DNA of 33,120 bases. Source: Treponema sp. (lineage in GTDB: Bacteria; Spirochaetota; Spirochaetia; Treponematales; Treponemataceae). The notes below the pieces were generated by a model that was not told where the DNA came from, made no database searches, and worked only from the letters and a program-made list of their open reading frames with translations. The stretch's first letter is position 1. Every line of letters begins with the position of its first letter. The stretch spans positions 1-33,120 of the forward strand of contig JAGBXW010000042.1 of NCBI GenBank assembly GCA_017629095.1, given 5' to 3'. Position numbers and translations under genes: made by a program. This document shows positions 24,119-30,180 of the stretch, piece by piece.

Positions 24119-25408
24119 TTATTTTTTGTGTCTTCTATCCAGCTCGTCTAAAACCTGCTTCCAGGTGACGCCATCTTGATACATCAGCACGTTCATAAAA
24201 TACAACAAGTCAGCACATTCCCATACAACTTCTTCATGGTCTTCTGCCTCGGTTAATTCTTCGGCTTCTTCCATGAGTTTTTCTCGCACCCGCTCCCCAG
24301 TAAGGGTTGCAGTGTAAGAGCCTGGGGTAGGATTGGCAAAACGCTGGGCAATAATCTGGTACAAACGCTCCATAGATGAAACTTCTTCAGCCTCGGCAGT
24401 AAAGCAAGTCCAGCTGCCTGTGTGACACACACCACCGTGGGGAATTACCGTTGCCAGCACCGTGTCTCTGTCGCAATCCACTCGTAGCTTAATTACTTCT
24501 AAGAAGTTTCCAGAAGTTTCTCCCTTTGTCCACAGCTGATTCCGTGTTCGGCTCCAGAAGGTAAGCTTGCCACTGGAAAAGGTCTTTTCAAAGGCCTCTT
24601 TGTTGGCATAACCCATCATCAGTACTTCACCAGATACACTTTGGGCAATAACAGGAATCATGTCTACCTTCTTCCAGTTGAGACAACCGATAAAGGCATC
24701 TTTAAGGGAAACTGCACCAGTGTACAAGGCCATTCCCAGCTGCACGTCACAGCCCAGAGACTCCAGCTCCACAATCTCATCAAGGCTAGAAACTCCACCA
24801 GCCACCACAAGGCGGCAAGAAACGGCTTCTCGCAACTGACGAACCAGCTCCATGTTGGTGCCAGTCATGCAGCCTTCACGTTCCACGCAGGTAAAAAGCA
24901 ATTCCGAGGCGTATTTTTCTGCCGCCTTGGCTCCATCTATGAGGGGAATACCAGCTGTTTCTGTCCAGCCCTTGATTGCAATGACCCCGTTGATGGCATC
25001 AACAGAAATGATAATCCGCTGACCACCGATGGCAGCCACCAGTTCGTCCAAAAATGCTGTGTTGAGAATATCTTCATCAGTGGGATTTGCATTGAAGGCA
25101 GCAGAACCAACGATAACCTTTTCTGCTCCCAATGAAATCAATTCCTTGGCACGCTTTACATCACGAATGCCACCACCGACTCGCACATTACCGTGACGCA
25201 ACAGGGATTTGAGAATCTCGGTGTTGGCAGTTGTTCCCTTGGGAGTAATGTTCCCTAGAGCAGCATCAAGATCTATAACGGCAACTTCGCCGTACTTGTT
25301 AAAATCAGAAATCAATTCTAAAGGGTTGTCTCGCTCCAACACCTTGTCTTTCCCGTTCTTTAACTGAACGACTTTACCATCTTTTAAGTCAATAGAAGAA
25401 ATTACCAT
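24119..25408 (-). CDS. Fused HisA - HisI - HisE histidine biosynthesis enzyme
   Basis: One 429-residue polypeptide holding three activities. Residues about 1-240 are the HisA (ProFAR isomerase) barrel, with IDLKDGKVVQL, VIDLDAALG, RVGGGIRD, VIVGSAAF, VSVDA-type IISVDAINGVI and VAGGVSS. About 245-335 is HisI (PR-AMP cyclohydrolase), with IPVIAQ, GEVLMMGYANKEA, FWSRTRNQLWTKGETSGN, VDCDRDT and the metal-binding CHTGSWTCF. About 340-429 is HisE (PR-ATP pyrophosphatase), with RVREKLMEEAEELTEA and VVWECADLLYF. HisIE fusions are common, but adding HisA on the same chain is unusual; HisE, HisI and HisA act consecutively in the pathway. The ATG has no Shine-Dalgarno sequence and a TATACT box 6 nt upstream, so it is probably translated from a leaderless mRNA. 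Confidence 0.94.
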   Translation of the reverse strand: MVISSIDLKDGKVVQLKNGKDKVLERDNPLELISDFNKYGEVAVIDLDAALGNITPKGTTANTEILKSLLRHGNVRVGGGIRDVKRAKELISLGAEKVIVGSAAFNANPTDEDILNTAFLDELVAAIGGQRIIISVDAINGVIAIKGWTETAGIPLIDGAKAAEKYASELLFTCVEREGCMTGTNMELVRQLREAVSCRLVVAGGVSSLDEIVELESLGCDVQLGMALYTGAVSLKDAFIGCLNWKKVDMIPVIAQSVSGEVLMMGYANKEAFEKTFSSGKLTFWSRTRNQLWTKGETSGNFLEVIKLRVDCDRDTVLATVIPHGGVCHTGSWTCFTAEAEEVSSMERLYQIIAQRFANPTPGSYTATLTGERVREKLMEEAEELTEAEDHEEVVWECADLLYFMNVLMYQDGVTWKQVLDELDRRHKK

Positions 25409-25414
25409 GGGGGC

Positions 25415-25442
25415 AGTATAGCAGTTTTAGATTAAATGTAAA
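25415..25442 (-). promoter_or_regulatory. Leaderless promoter of hisA-IE
   Basis: On the minus strand TTTACA (25437-25442), 16-nt spacer, TATACT (25415-25420), then 6 nt to the ATG at 25408. The repeat element A begins 4 nt beyond the -35. Confidence 0.68.
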
Positions 25443-25445
25443 AGC

Positions 25446-25589
25446 GGTGGAGAAAGCTAGGGAACCCACTGCCGCCTTACGCTTCGCTACGCTCAGAGGG
25501 CGGCGTCAGTAGGTGCCCCCCCTAGCTTTCTCCACCAAATTTTTCGTTCATGGGCTATACTGCTGAATCGAGGACTGGTTCTAGGGGGC
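25446..25589 (+). repeat. Structured intergenic repeat, copy A
   Basis: A 91-nt hairpin: outer stem of 17 perfect pairs (25446-25462 with 25520-25536), an inner stem GCCGCC/GGCGGC plus ACT/AGT and CC/GG, and an apical region carrying CTTCGCTACGCTCA (25482-25495). After the hairpin comes a tail of about 50 nt (from TTTTCGTTCAT through CTATACTGCTG to ACTGGTTCTAGGG) that is shared with copy B. The outer-stem sequence differs completely from copy B, while pairing is kept. Confidence 0.75.
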
Positions 25590-25788
25590 TGATTCTAAGA
25601 GCTGGTACACGAGCCTCTTCTCCCGGGGTTCTTAGGTAGGGAGCGACGGCTGTAAGCCGGAAAATCGCGATATATTGAGCGATTTTAGCGAATCTCGCTG
25701 CGTGCGTGCACGCCTTGCCCCGCAAAAGTGCGGAAACCCACCGCTTCCGTGTAGAGGGGGTGTCCCCTCCTAAAAATGATGACAGAAA
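25590..25788. other. Non-coding, GC-rich structured region
   Basis: No credible gene. Several small hairpins are visible: CGGCT-GTA-AGCCG, AAAATCGC/GCGATTTT around GATATATTGA, CCGCA-AAAG-TGCGG and GAGGGG-GTGT-CCCCTC. Base composition is richer in G+C than the flanking TA genes. Probably the relic of a repeat or of inserted DNA. Confidence 0.45.
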
Positions 25789-26043
25789 CTAGTAGTGATA
25801 TTTGCAGGAGGCAATGAGGATGGATGTTTCGGAAACTTTGTAAACTAAACGATGTTCTTCATTTATTCTTCGGGACCAGTATCCTGAAAGCTCATGCCTC
25901 AAAGGCTCTGGTTTTCCAATTCCAGAAAATGGGGAACGGATAATATCCTTAATTATCTCATTGATTTTTTTGAAAAGTTTTTTATCTTCCTGTGCCCAAG
26001 TTTGATAATCAGTAAAAGACTCTTCTGAAAAGACTATATTCAC
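25789..26043 (-). CDS. yoeB: YoeB-type toxin (ribosome-dependent mRNA interferase)
   Basis: An 84-residue protein with the same length as the Escherichia coli toxin and a matching sequence pattern (FSEESFTDYQTW, KKINEIIKDI, GKPEPLRHELSGYWSRRI, EEHRLVYKV, terminal KYHY). The residues known to be critical in YoeB are at the same numbers: E46, R65, H83 and Y84. It cleaves mRNA at the ribosomal A site when freed from its antitoxin. The start codon is GTG, overlapping the antitoxin stop as GTGA, which couples and weakens toxin translation. The gene pair lies between two copies of a structured repeat. Confidence 0.93.
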   Translation of the reverse strand: MNIVFSEESFTDYQTWAQEDKKLFKKINEIIKDIIRSPFSGIGKPEPLRHELSGYWSRRINEEHRLVYKVSETSILIASCKYHY

Positions 26044-26264
26044 AAATCATGCTCCGAAAGGACATGGAGATGCTGATTGTTCTCCAAACTTGCAATTGAC
26101 TGTAAAAGATGGGTTTTATTCGCAGTATTTTTTAACAAATATGAAGTATCATTTTGGACATCTTGAACGGTAATTTCTATTTCTTTACCAGCAAATAATT
26201 TTTTTATTGTTTCAAGAAACCCAGCATTCAATTCATCTGTATTCAGAGTAAAAGAACTCACCAT
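26040..26264 (-). CDS. Antitoxin partner of YoeB, atypical
   Basis: A 74-residue protein, first gene of the pair. Its C-terminal half (YLLKNTANKTHLLQSIASLE) resembles the toxin-wrapping part of YefM (YLLRSPANAKRLLESI in the E. coli protein). The N-terminal half (FTLNTDELNAGFLETIKKLF, then GKEIEITVQD) does not resemble the Phd/YefM DNA-binding fold. It is short and could be an AbrB-like or other compact domain. AGGAGG lies 8 nt before the ATG and a TATACT box (26285-26290, minus strand) just upstream. The stop overlaps the toxin GTG by 4 nt. Confidence 0.85.
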   Translation of the reverse strand: MVSSFTLNTDELNAGFLETIKKLFAGKEIEITVQDVQNDTSYLLKNTANKTHLLQSIASLENNQHLHVLSEHDL

Positions 26265-26284
26265 GGGTTTTACCTCCTAGATAA

Positions 26285-26290
26285 AGTATA
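26285..26290 (-). promoter_or_regulatory. -10 box of the toxin-antitoxin operon
   Basis: TATACT on the minus strand, about 20 nt before the antitoxin ATG, which has its own AGGAGG. The -35 region is weak and lies next to repeat copy B. Confidence 0.5.
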
Positions 26291-26313
26291 GCATAGGTAA
26301 ATTGAAAGTGAAA

Positions 26314-26449
26314 GGGGCAACAGGGAAACCCTAATCAGCCTCGCACTTCGCTACGCTCACAGTTCGGCTGCTCAGGGGACCTCCCTGTTGCCCCAGCTCT
26401 TTCGTTTATCCAACTATACTGCTGGGTAGATGATAACTGGTTCCAAGGG
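26314..26449 (+). repeat. Structured intergenic repeat, copy B
   Basis: Same architecture and orientation as copy A. The outer stem is GGGGCAACAGGG/CCCTGTTGCCCC (26314-26325 with 26383-26394). The inner stems are CCCT/AGGG and AGCC/GGCT, and the apical CTTCGCTACGCTCA is at 26346-26359. The tail (from TTTCGTTTAT through CTATACTGCTG to ACTGGTTCCAAGGG) matches that of copy A. Confidence 0.75.
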
Positions 26450-26487
26450 ATTTATATCTATATATATTTATAGTTATTTAGTTTTTG

Positions 26488-26496
26488 TGATATACT
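26488..26496 (+). promoter_or_regulatory. Extended -10 promoter of the small toxin gene
   Basis: TGA-TATACT (TG at 26488-26489, box 26491-26496) preceded by a very AT-rich stretch. The -35 is poor, as tolerated with an extended -10. The transcript would begin near 26503. Confidence 0.6.
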
Positions 26497-26581
26497 ATCT
26501 ACAGAGGAAATGCCTAAGTTTCAGGCGGTGTCTCCCCACTCAAATCAGCTTCTGCTGAAATATTGATTAGGGAGGTCTAGG

Positions 26582-26662
26582 ATGACAAAGTACGAAATCA
26601 TTTCGTTAGCTATTAGTTTAGCACTTTTAATTCTTAGCTTGCTCTCTTACCTTAAAATGTAA
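26582..26662 (+). CDS. 26-residue membrane peptide, putative type I toxin
   Basis: Reads MTKYEIISLAISLALLILSL then LSYLKM: a short polar start, one hydrophobic helix of about 18 residues and a short charged tail. The pattern (M..YE.ISL.....LLI.LL.Y) closely resembles the 'putative holin-like toxin' peptides of Firmicutes, which are type I toxins acting on the membrane. AGGGAGGT (26569-26576) lies 5 nt before the ATG, an unusually strong site for this genome, and can pair with GTCTCCC (26530-26536) in the leader. A convergent antisense RNA promoter and a bidirectional terminator lie downstream. Homology at this length cannot be proven by eye, but composition, length, strong site and antisense layout agree. 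Confidence 0.72.
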   Translation: MTKYEIISLAISLALLILSLLSYLKM

Positions 26663-26664
26663 TT

Positions 26665-26755
26665 GAGTAAAAATAAAGCCGCCAGAACTCTTACCCACAT
26701 CTGGCGACTTTTCAAAGGACTGTGGAGATGACCAAATGAACCTGGGCATTTCCGT
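26665..26755 (-). ncRNA. Putative antisense RNA antitoxin
   Basis: Predicted from a strong minus-strand promoter (26761-26790) and a hairpin followed by a U-rich run (CTTTATTTTTAC) at 26711-26665. The RNA of about 90 nt would be fully complementary to the 3' part of the toxin mRNA, as in the txpA/ratA and bsrG/SR4 arrangements. Ends are estimates. Confidence 0.55.
26675..26712. terminator. Bidirectional terminator between toxin gene and antisense RNA
   Basis: AAAGCCGCCAGA (26675-26686) pairs with TCTGGCGACTTT (26700-26711) except for one C-A mismatch. T-runs lie on both sides, the better one on the minus strand. Confidence 0.75.
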
Positions 26756-26763
26756 CTTTTATT
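26724..26763 (+). terminator. Possible second terminator of the toxin mRNA
   Basis: GGAGATG (26724-26730) pairs with CATTTCC (26747-26753) including one G-U, followed by GTCTTTTATT. The right arm can alternatively pair with the 5' end of the mRNA (26506-26514). Confidence 0.45.
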
Positions 26764-26790
26764 GTACCACGTATTCCATCCAAAAGTCAA
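26761..26790 (-). promoter_or_regulatory. Promoter of the antisense RNA
   Basis: On the minus strand TTGACT (26785-26790), 18-nt spacer, TACAAT (26761-26766); each box has five of six consensus bases. There is no open reading frame of note downstream on that strand. Confidence 0.72.
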
Positions 26791-26825
26791 ATTACACTGT
26801 TAGTCCCGTGGTCACATAACTTCAC

Positions 26826-26867
26826 AAGGTTTATTTATTGTGAAATATTTCACAATAAATAAACCTT
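26826..26867. promoter_or_regulatory. Perfect 42-bp palindrome centred on a Rex box
   Basis: The stretch reads identically on both strands over 42 nt. The central 18 bp (26838-26855), TTGTGAAATATTTCACAA, match the Rex operator of Firmicutes and related bacteria. TTTTCTTATTTT follows on the plus strand, so the palindrome could also act as a terminator. Confidence 0.8.
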
Positions 26868-26923
26868 TTCTTATTTTAAGTTAGATAAATCCTACAATCG
26901 TCTCAGACAGTTTTTTAAATCCC

Positions 26924-26953
26924 TTGACCTAACAGTTGATTTTTCAGTATAAT
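26924..26953 (+). promoter_or_regulatory. rex promoter
   Basis: TTGACC (26924-26929), 18-nt spacer, perfect TATAAT (26948-26953); start expected near 26960, just before a Rex box. Confidence 0.8.
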
Positions 26954-26966
26954 TTTATCGTATTCA

Positions 26967-26980
26967 GTGAAATATTTCAC
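26967..26980. promoter_or_regulatory. Second Rex box, in the rex leader
   Basis: GTGAAATATTTCAC, the core of the upstream palindrome, lies about 7-20 nt after the predicted start point of rex. Binding there would block early elongation, that is, autorepression. Confidence 0.75.
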
Positions 26981-27024
26981 AGTACAGAACTTTTACGGTC
27001 ACAAAGCATAATTTGGGAGAAGTT

Positions 27025-27702
27025 ATGGCACATCTTTCAGAGCCTTCCAGAAAACGATTGCTGAGCCTTGAATACTTGTTGCAACAAGAGCTTATGATAG
27101 TTCAACAACAGGGTACACAAGGAGAGGAGTTGTTAAAGGAAAAAGAAGTAAAGACCACCATTACATCCCGAAAAATTGCCCAGCTTACTGGTTGGACAGA
27201 TACCACCATTCGGCGGGACATCAGCCAGCTAGGAATTCGATGTGGAGCTTCCAATGGCTATCACATTCAGGAGTTGCAAGAGGCCATTGCCCAAGCTTTG
27301 GGGTCTGCTGCTAAGAATGAAGAAAAGCACCCTTGTTGCATTGTGGGACTGGGAAAGATTGGGGCGGCATTGTTGGAGTATGGAGGCTTTGAGTCAGCTG
27401 GTTTTCAGCTGGTGGCGGGCTTTGACCCCAGCGTAAACCGAGTGGAGCTGCTAAATGCCAGCTTTCCGCTCTATCCAGCGGCCCGCCTAGAGCAGATTGT
27501 GAAGCAACAGCAAATTGAATATGCAGTGCTGACAGTTTCTGATGAAATGGCTCTTGCCTACGGACAGCGACTTGTTCAAGCAGGAATCAAGGGAATCGTA
27601 AACTACACCAATACCTTGTTAACAGTCCCCTCCACAGTAAAGGTGGAAAATATTTCGGTAATTCATTCCCTACGCCAATTGGTAGCGGGAACTATTCAAT
27701 AG
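27025..27702 (+). CDS. rex: Redox-sensing transcriptional repressor Rex
   Basis: A 225-residue repressor that senses the NADH/NAD+ ratio and controls fermentation and redox genes. The N-terminal winged helix (to about residue 80) includes ITSRKIAQLTGWTDTTIRRDISQLG. The Rossmann domain has G108-L-G-K-I-G113 and the FDPS segment; the C-terminal swap helix region has NYTNTLLTVPSTVKVENISV. The ATG at 27025 has GGGAGA 4 nt upstream; a TTG at 27013 is not needed. Two Rex boxes precede the gene, one in its own leader, consistent with autoregulation. serC begins 39 nt downstream. Confidence 0.95.
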   Translation: MAHLSEPSRKRLLSLEYLLQQELMIVQQQGTQGEELLKEKEVKTTITSRKIAQLTGWTDTTIRRDISQLGIRCGASNGYHIQELQEAIAQALGSAAKNEEKHPCCIVGLGKIGAALLEYGGFESAGFQLVAGFDPSVNRVELLNASFPLYPAARLEQIVKQQQIEYAVLTVSDEMALAYGQRLVQAGIKGIVNYTNTLLTVPSTVKVENISVIHSLRQLVAGTIQ

Positions 27703-27741
27703 AATACAGCATTGGGCGGACAATCCCCCAAAGGAGTTTTT

Positions 27742-28854
27742 ATGAGTCGTGTATATAATTTTTCTGCAGGTCCTTCTTGCCTGCCTGAATCAGTTTTGCA
27801 GGAAGCTGCCGCTGAAATGCTTGATTATAAGGGATCTGGTCAATCCGTTATGGAAATGAGCCACCGCTCCAAGAACTACGAACCCATCATTCAGGATGCA
27901 GAAGCCAGAATCCGCAAGCTGATGAACATTCCTGATACCTATGCAGTTCTCTTCCTGCAGGGGGGAGCCAGCACTCAGTTTGCAATGATTCCCATGAACT
28001 TGAAGAAGCTGGGGAAGGCAGCCTACATCGACACAGGAATTTGGTCAGAAAAGGCCATTAAAGAAGCAAAAAAATATCTCACCGTAGATGTTTTGGCATC
28101 TTCAAAAGACAAGGGCTATTCCTATATTCCCTCCGTGCAGAAAATCGAAGGCGACTACGACTATGGCTACATCTGCTTAAACAACACCATCGTGGGAACA
28201 AAATGGGCCAATCTGCCAGAAATGGGGAAACGCTCTGATGGTACCGACATTCCCTTGGTAGCAGATGCTTCTAGCTGCATTTTAAGCGAGGCTGTAGACA
28301 TTACCAAGTTCGGAGTGTTCTTTGCAGGAGCCCAAAAGAACCTAGCTCCCGCTGGTGTTACTGTTGTCATCATCCGCAAGGACTTGATTACCGAGTTCCC
28401 CGACCCCCGCACACCTACTATGCTGGACTACAAGACCCATGCAGATAATGACTCCATGTACAATACCCCACCCTGTTACACCATCTACATCATGGGTAAG
28501 GTGTTGGCCTGGATCGAAGCAAACGGTGGAGCCGAAGGAATGCAAAAGCGGAACCAAGAAAAGGCCGACCTTTTCTACAACTACCTTGACAATAGCGACT
28601 TCTATCGCAGCCCCGTAGCAAAGGATAGCCGCTCCTTGATGAACATTCCCTTTGTAGTTCAGGAAACTGACCAAGACAAGGTTGCAGCATTGAACAAGAA
28701 GTTTGTTTCAGAAGCCGCAGCAGCAGGCTTAGTAAACTTAGCTGGCCACCGCTTGGTAGGAGGAATGAGAGCTTCCATCTACAATGCCATGTCAATTGAG
28801 GGAGTAAAGGCCCTCATTGCCTTTATGGACAAATTCGCCGCAGAAAATAAATAA
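27742..28854 (+). CDS. serC: Phosphoserine aminotransferase
   Basis: PLP enzyme converting 3-phosphohydroxypyruvate and glutamate to phosphoserine. It has 370 residues with the family landmarks YNFSAGPSCLPESVL, MEMSHRSK, LFLQGGASTQFAMIP and VADASSCILSE. The PLP lysine is K199 in FAGAQKNLAPAG, and HRLVGGMRASIYNA lies near the end. AAGGAG lies 6 nt before the ATG, which is preferred over an upstream in-frame codon at 27712. It sits between rex and serA in the same direction and is probably co-transcribed with rex, placing serine synthesis under possible redox control. serB is not in the window. Confidence 0.96.
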   Translation: MSRVYNFSAGPSCLPESVLQEAAAEMLDYKGSGQSVMEMSHRSKNYEPIIQDAEARIRKLMNIPDTYAVLFLQGGASTQFAMIPMNLKKLGKAAYIDTGIWSEKAIKEAKKYLTVDVLASSKDKGYSYIPSVQKIEGDYDYGYICLNNTIVGTKWANLPEMGKRSDGTDIPLVADASSCILSEAVDITKFGVFFAGAQKNLAPAGVTVVIIRKDLITEFPDPRTPTMLDYKTHADNDSMYNTPPCYTIYIMGKVLAWIEANGGAEGMQKRNQEKADLFYNYLDNSDFYRSPVAKDSRSLMNIPFVVQETDQDKVAALNKKFVSEAAAAGLVNLAGHRLVGGMRASIYNAMSIEGVKALIAFMDKFAAENK

Positions 28855-28867
28855 AACACAAAGACAG

Positions 28868-28894
28868 GCTACCTTGGAAAATAACCAGGGTAGC
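28868..28894 (+). other. Intercistronic hairpin between serC and serA
   Basis: GCTACCTTGG (28868-28877) pairs with CCAGGGTAGC (28885-28894), one G-U, A-rich 7-nt loop. The following TCATTATTTT is only weakly T-rich, so it may be a partial terminator or mRNA-stability element. Confidence 0.5.
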
Positions 28895-28915
28895 TCATTA
28901 TTTTAAGGAGTTATC

Positions 28916-30094
28916 ATGTTTAAGATTCAGACTTTGAATAAAATTTCTGCCCAGGGCTTGGCTCAGCTGCCTTTGGATGATTACGAAACAGCTTCTGAGA
29001 TTCTTCATCCCGATGCAATCCTGCTCCGTTCTGCAGATATGCATTCCATGGAAGTACCAGAATCAGTAAAGGCCATTGCTCGTGCTGGTGCTGGAACAAA
29101 CAACATTCCTATCCCAGCTATGACCGAGCGGGGAATTGTTGTATTCAACACACCAGGCGCCAATGCCAATGCCGTTCGTGAGTTGGTATTGCTGTCACTT
29201 CTCATGGCAAGTCGCCCCGTAATCAAGGCTTCTGAATGGGTACAGGGATTGGCTGGCAAGGGAAGCGAGATTCCTGACTTGGCAGAAAAGGGTAAGTCCC
29301 AGTTTGTAGGTCCTGAAATCCGCGGTAAAACCCTGGGTGTTATCGGTTTGGGGGCTATTGGTGCTATGGTAGCCAACAGCGCATCTGATTTGGGCATGAA
29401 TGTAATCGGGTATGACCCATTTATTTCTGTTGATGCAGCATGGTCTTTGAGCCGAGCCGTTGTAAAGGCTGAAACCTTGGACACTATCCTTACCAAAGCT
29501 GATTACATTTCTATCCACGTGCCACAGACAGCAGAAACAAAGGGCCTTATCAATGCAGACCGCATCAAGGCCATGAAGAAGGGTGTTCGCATCATCAATT
29601 TGGCTCGTGGTGGCTTGGTGGTAAACGCCGATATTTTGGAAGGAATCAACTCTGGAAAGATTGCCTGCATGGTAACAGACTTTGCTGATGAAGAGCTTTT
29701 GGGTAATGATAAGATTATTTGCTTGCCCCACCTTGGTGCTTCCACACCAGAAGCCGAAGAAAACTGTGCCTTAATGGCAGTAAAGCAATTGCGAGATTTC
29801 TTGGAAACAGGAACTATCGTGAACTCCGTAAACTTCCCTAAGTGTAAGATTGATGAAGCAATTCCTGCTGGTGGAACACGATTGTGTATTTCTCACAAAA
29901 ATATTCCCAACATGGTGGGACAAATTACCACAGCCTTGGCTGAATCAACTCTGAATATTTCTAGCATGACAAGCCAGAGTCGTGGAGACTTGGCTTACAC
30001 TGTAATCGACGTGGACACACCTGTAGATGGTGCAGCCATGTATAAGCTAGGTGCTATCAAAGGACTGATTGCTGTGCGCCCCATCGCTGGTTAA
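28916..30094 (+). CDS. serA: D-3-phosphoglycerate dehydrogenase
   Basis: First step of serine synthesis, oxidising 3-phosphoglycerate with NAD+. 392 residues. NAD-binding motif GVIGLGAIGAMVANSA; catalytic arginine in INLARGGLV, then the acid-pair loop (TDFADEELL) and histidine in LPHLGASTPEAEE. The C-terminus (about 318-392) is an ACT regulatory domain (LCISHKNIPNMVGQITTALA). This is the shorter SerA type without the ASB domain. AAGGAG lies 5 nt before the ATG. It follows serC by 61 nt. Confidence 0.95.
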   Translation: MFKIQTLNKISAQGLAQLPLDDYETASEILHPDAILLRSADMHSMEVPESVKAIARAGAGTNNIPIPAMTERGIVVFNTPGANANAVRELVLLSLLMASRPVIKASEWVQGLAGKGSEIPDLAEKGKSQFVGPEIRGKTLGVIGLGAIGAMVANSASDLGMNVIGYDPFISVDAAWSLSRAVVKAETLDTILTKADYISIHVPQTAETKGLINADRIKAMKKGVRIINLARGGLVVNADILEGINSGKIACMVTDFADEELLGNDKIICLPHLGASTPEAEENCALMAVKQLRDFLETGTIVNSVNFPKCKIDEAIPAGGTRLCISHKNIPNMVGQITTALAESTLNISSMTSQSRGDLAYTVIDVDTPVDGAAMYKLGAIKGLIAVRPIAG

Positions 30095-30107
30095 ACACCA
30101 AAAACTG

Positions 30108-30180
30108 GAACAAGTTCTTGGAAAACCCTTGAGAAGAAATAGCTTCCAAGTTCCTTCCGTGAACTTGTTCTAGCATCTTT
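30108..30180. terminator. Nested inverted repeats at the end of serA
   Basis: Outer arms GAACAAGTTC (30108-30117) and GAACTTGTTC (30161-30170), inner arms CTTGGAA (30117-30123) and TTCCAAG (30134-30140). ATCTTTTA follows. It lies between convergent genes. Confidence 0.55.

Noticed and set aside
25516..25522. Run of seven C as a second phase-variable tract
   Set aside because: It lies in the non-coding arm region of repeat A and does not join reading frames.
25446..26449. Integron attC sites carrying a toxin-antitoxin cassette
   Set aside because: Hairpin shape and cassette context fit, but I find no RYYYAAC / GTTRRRY core pair at the ends of either element and no integrase in the window.
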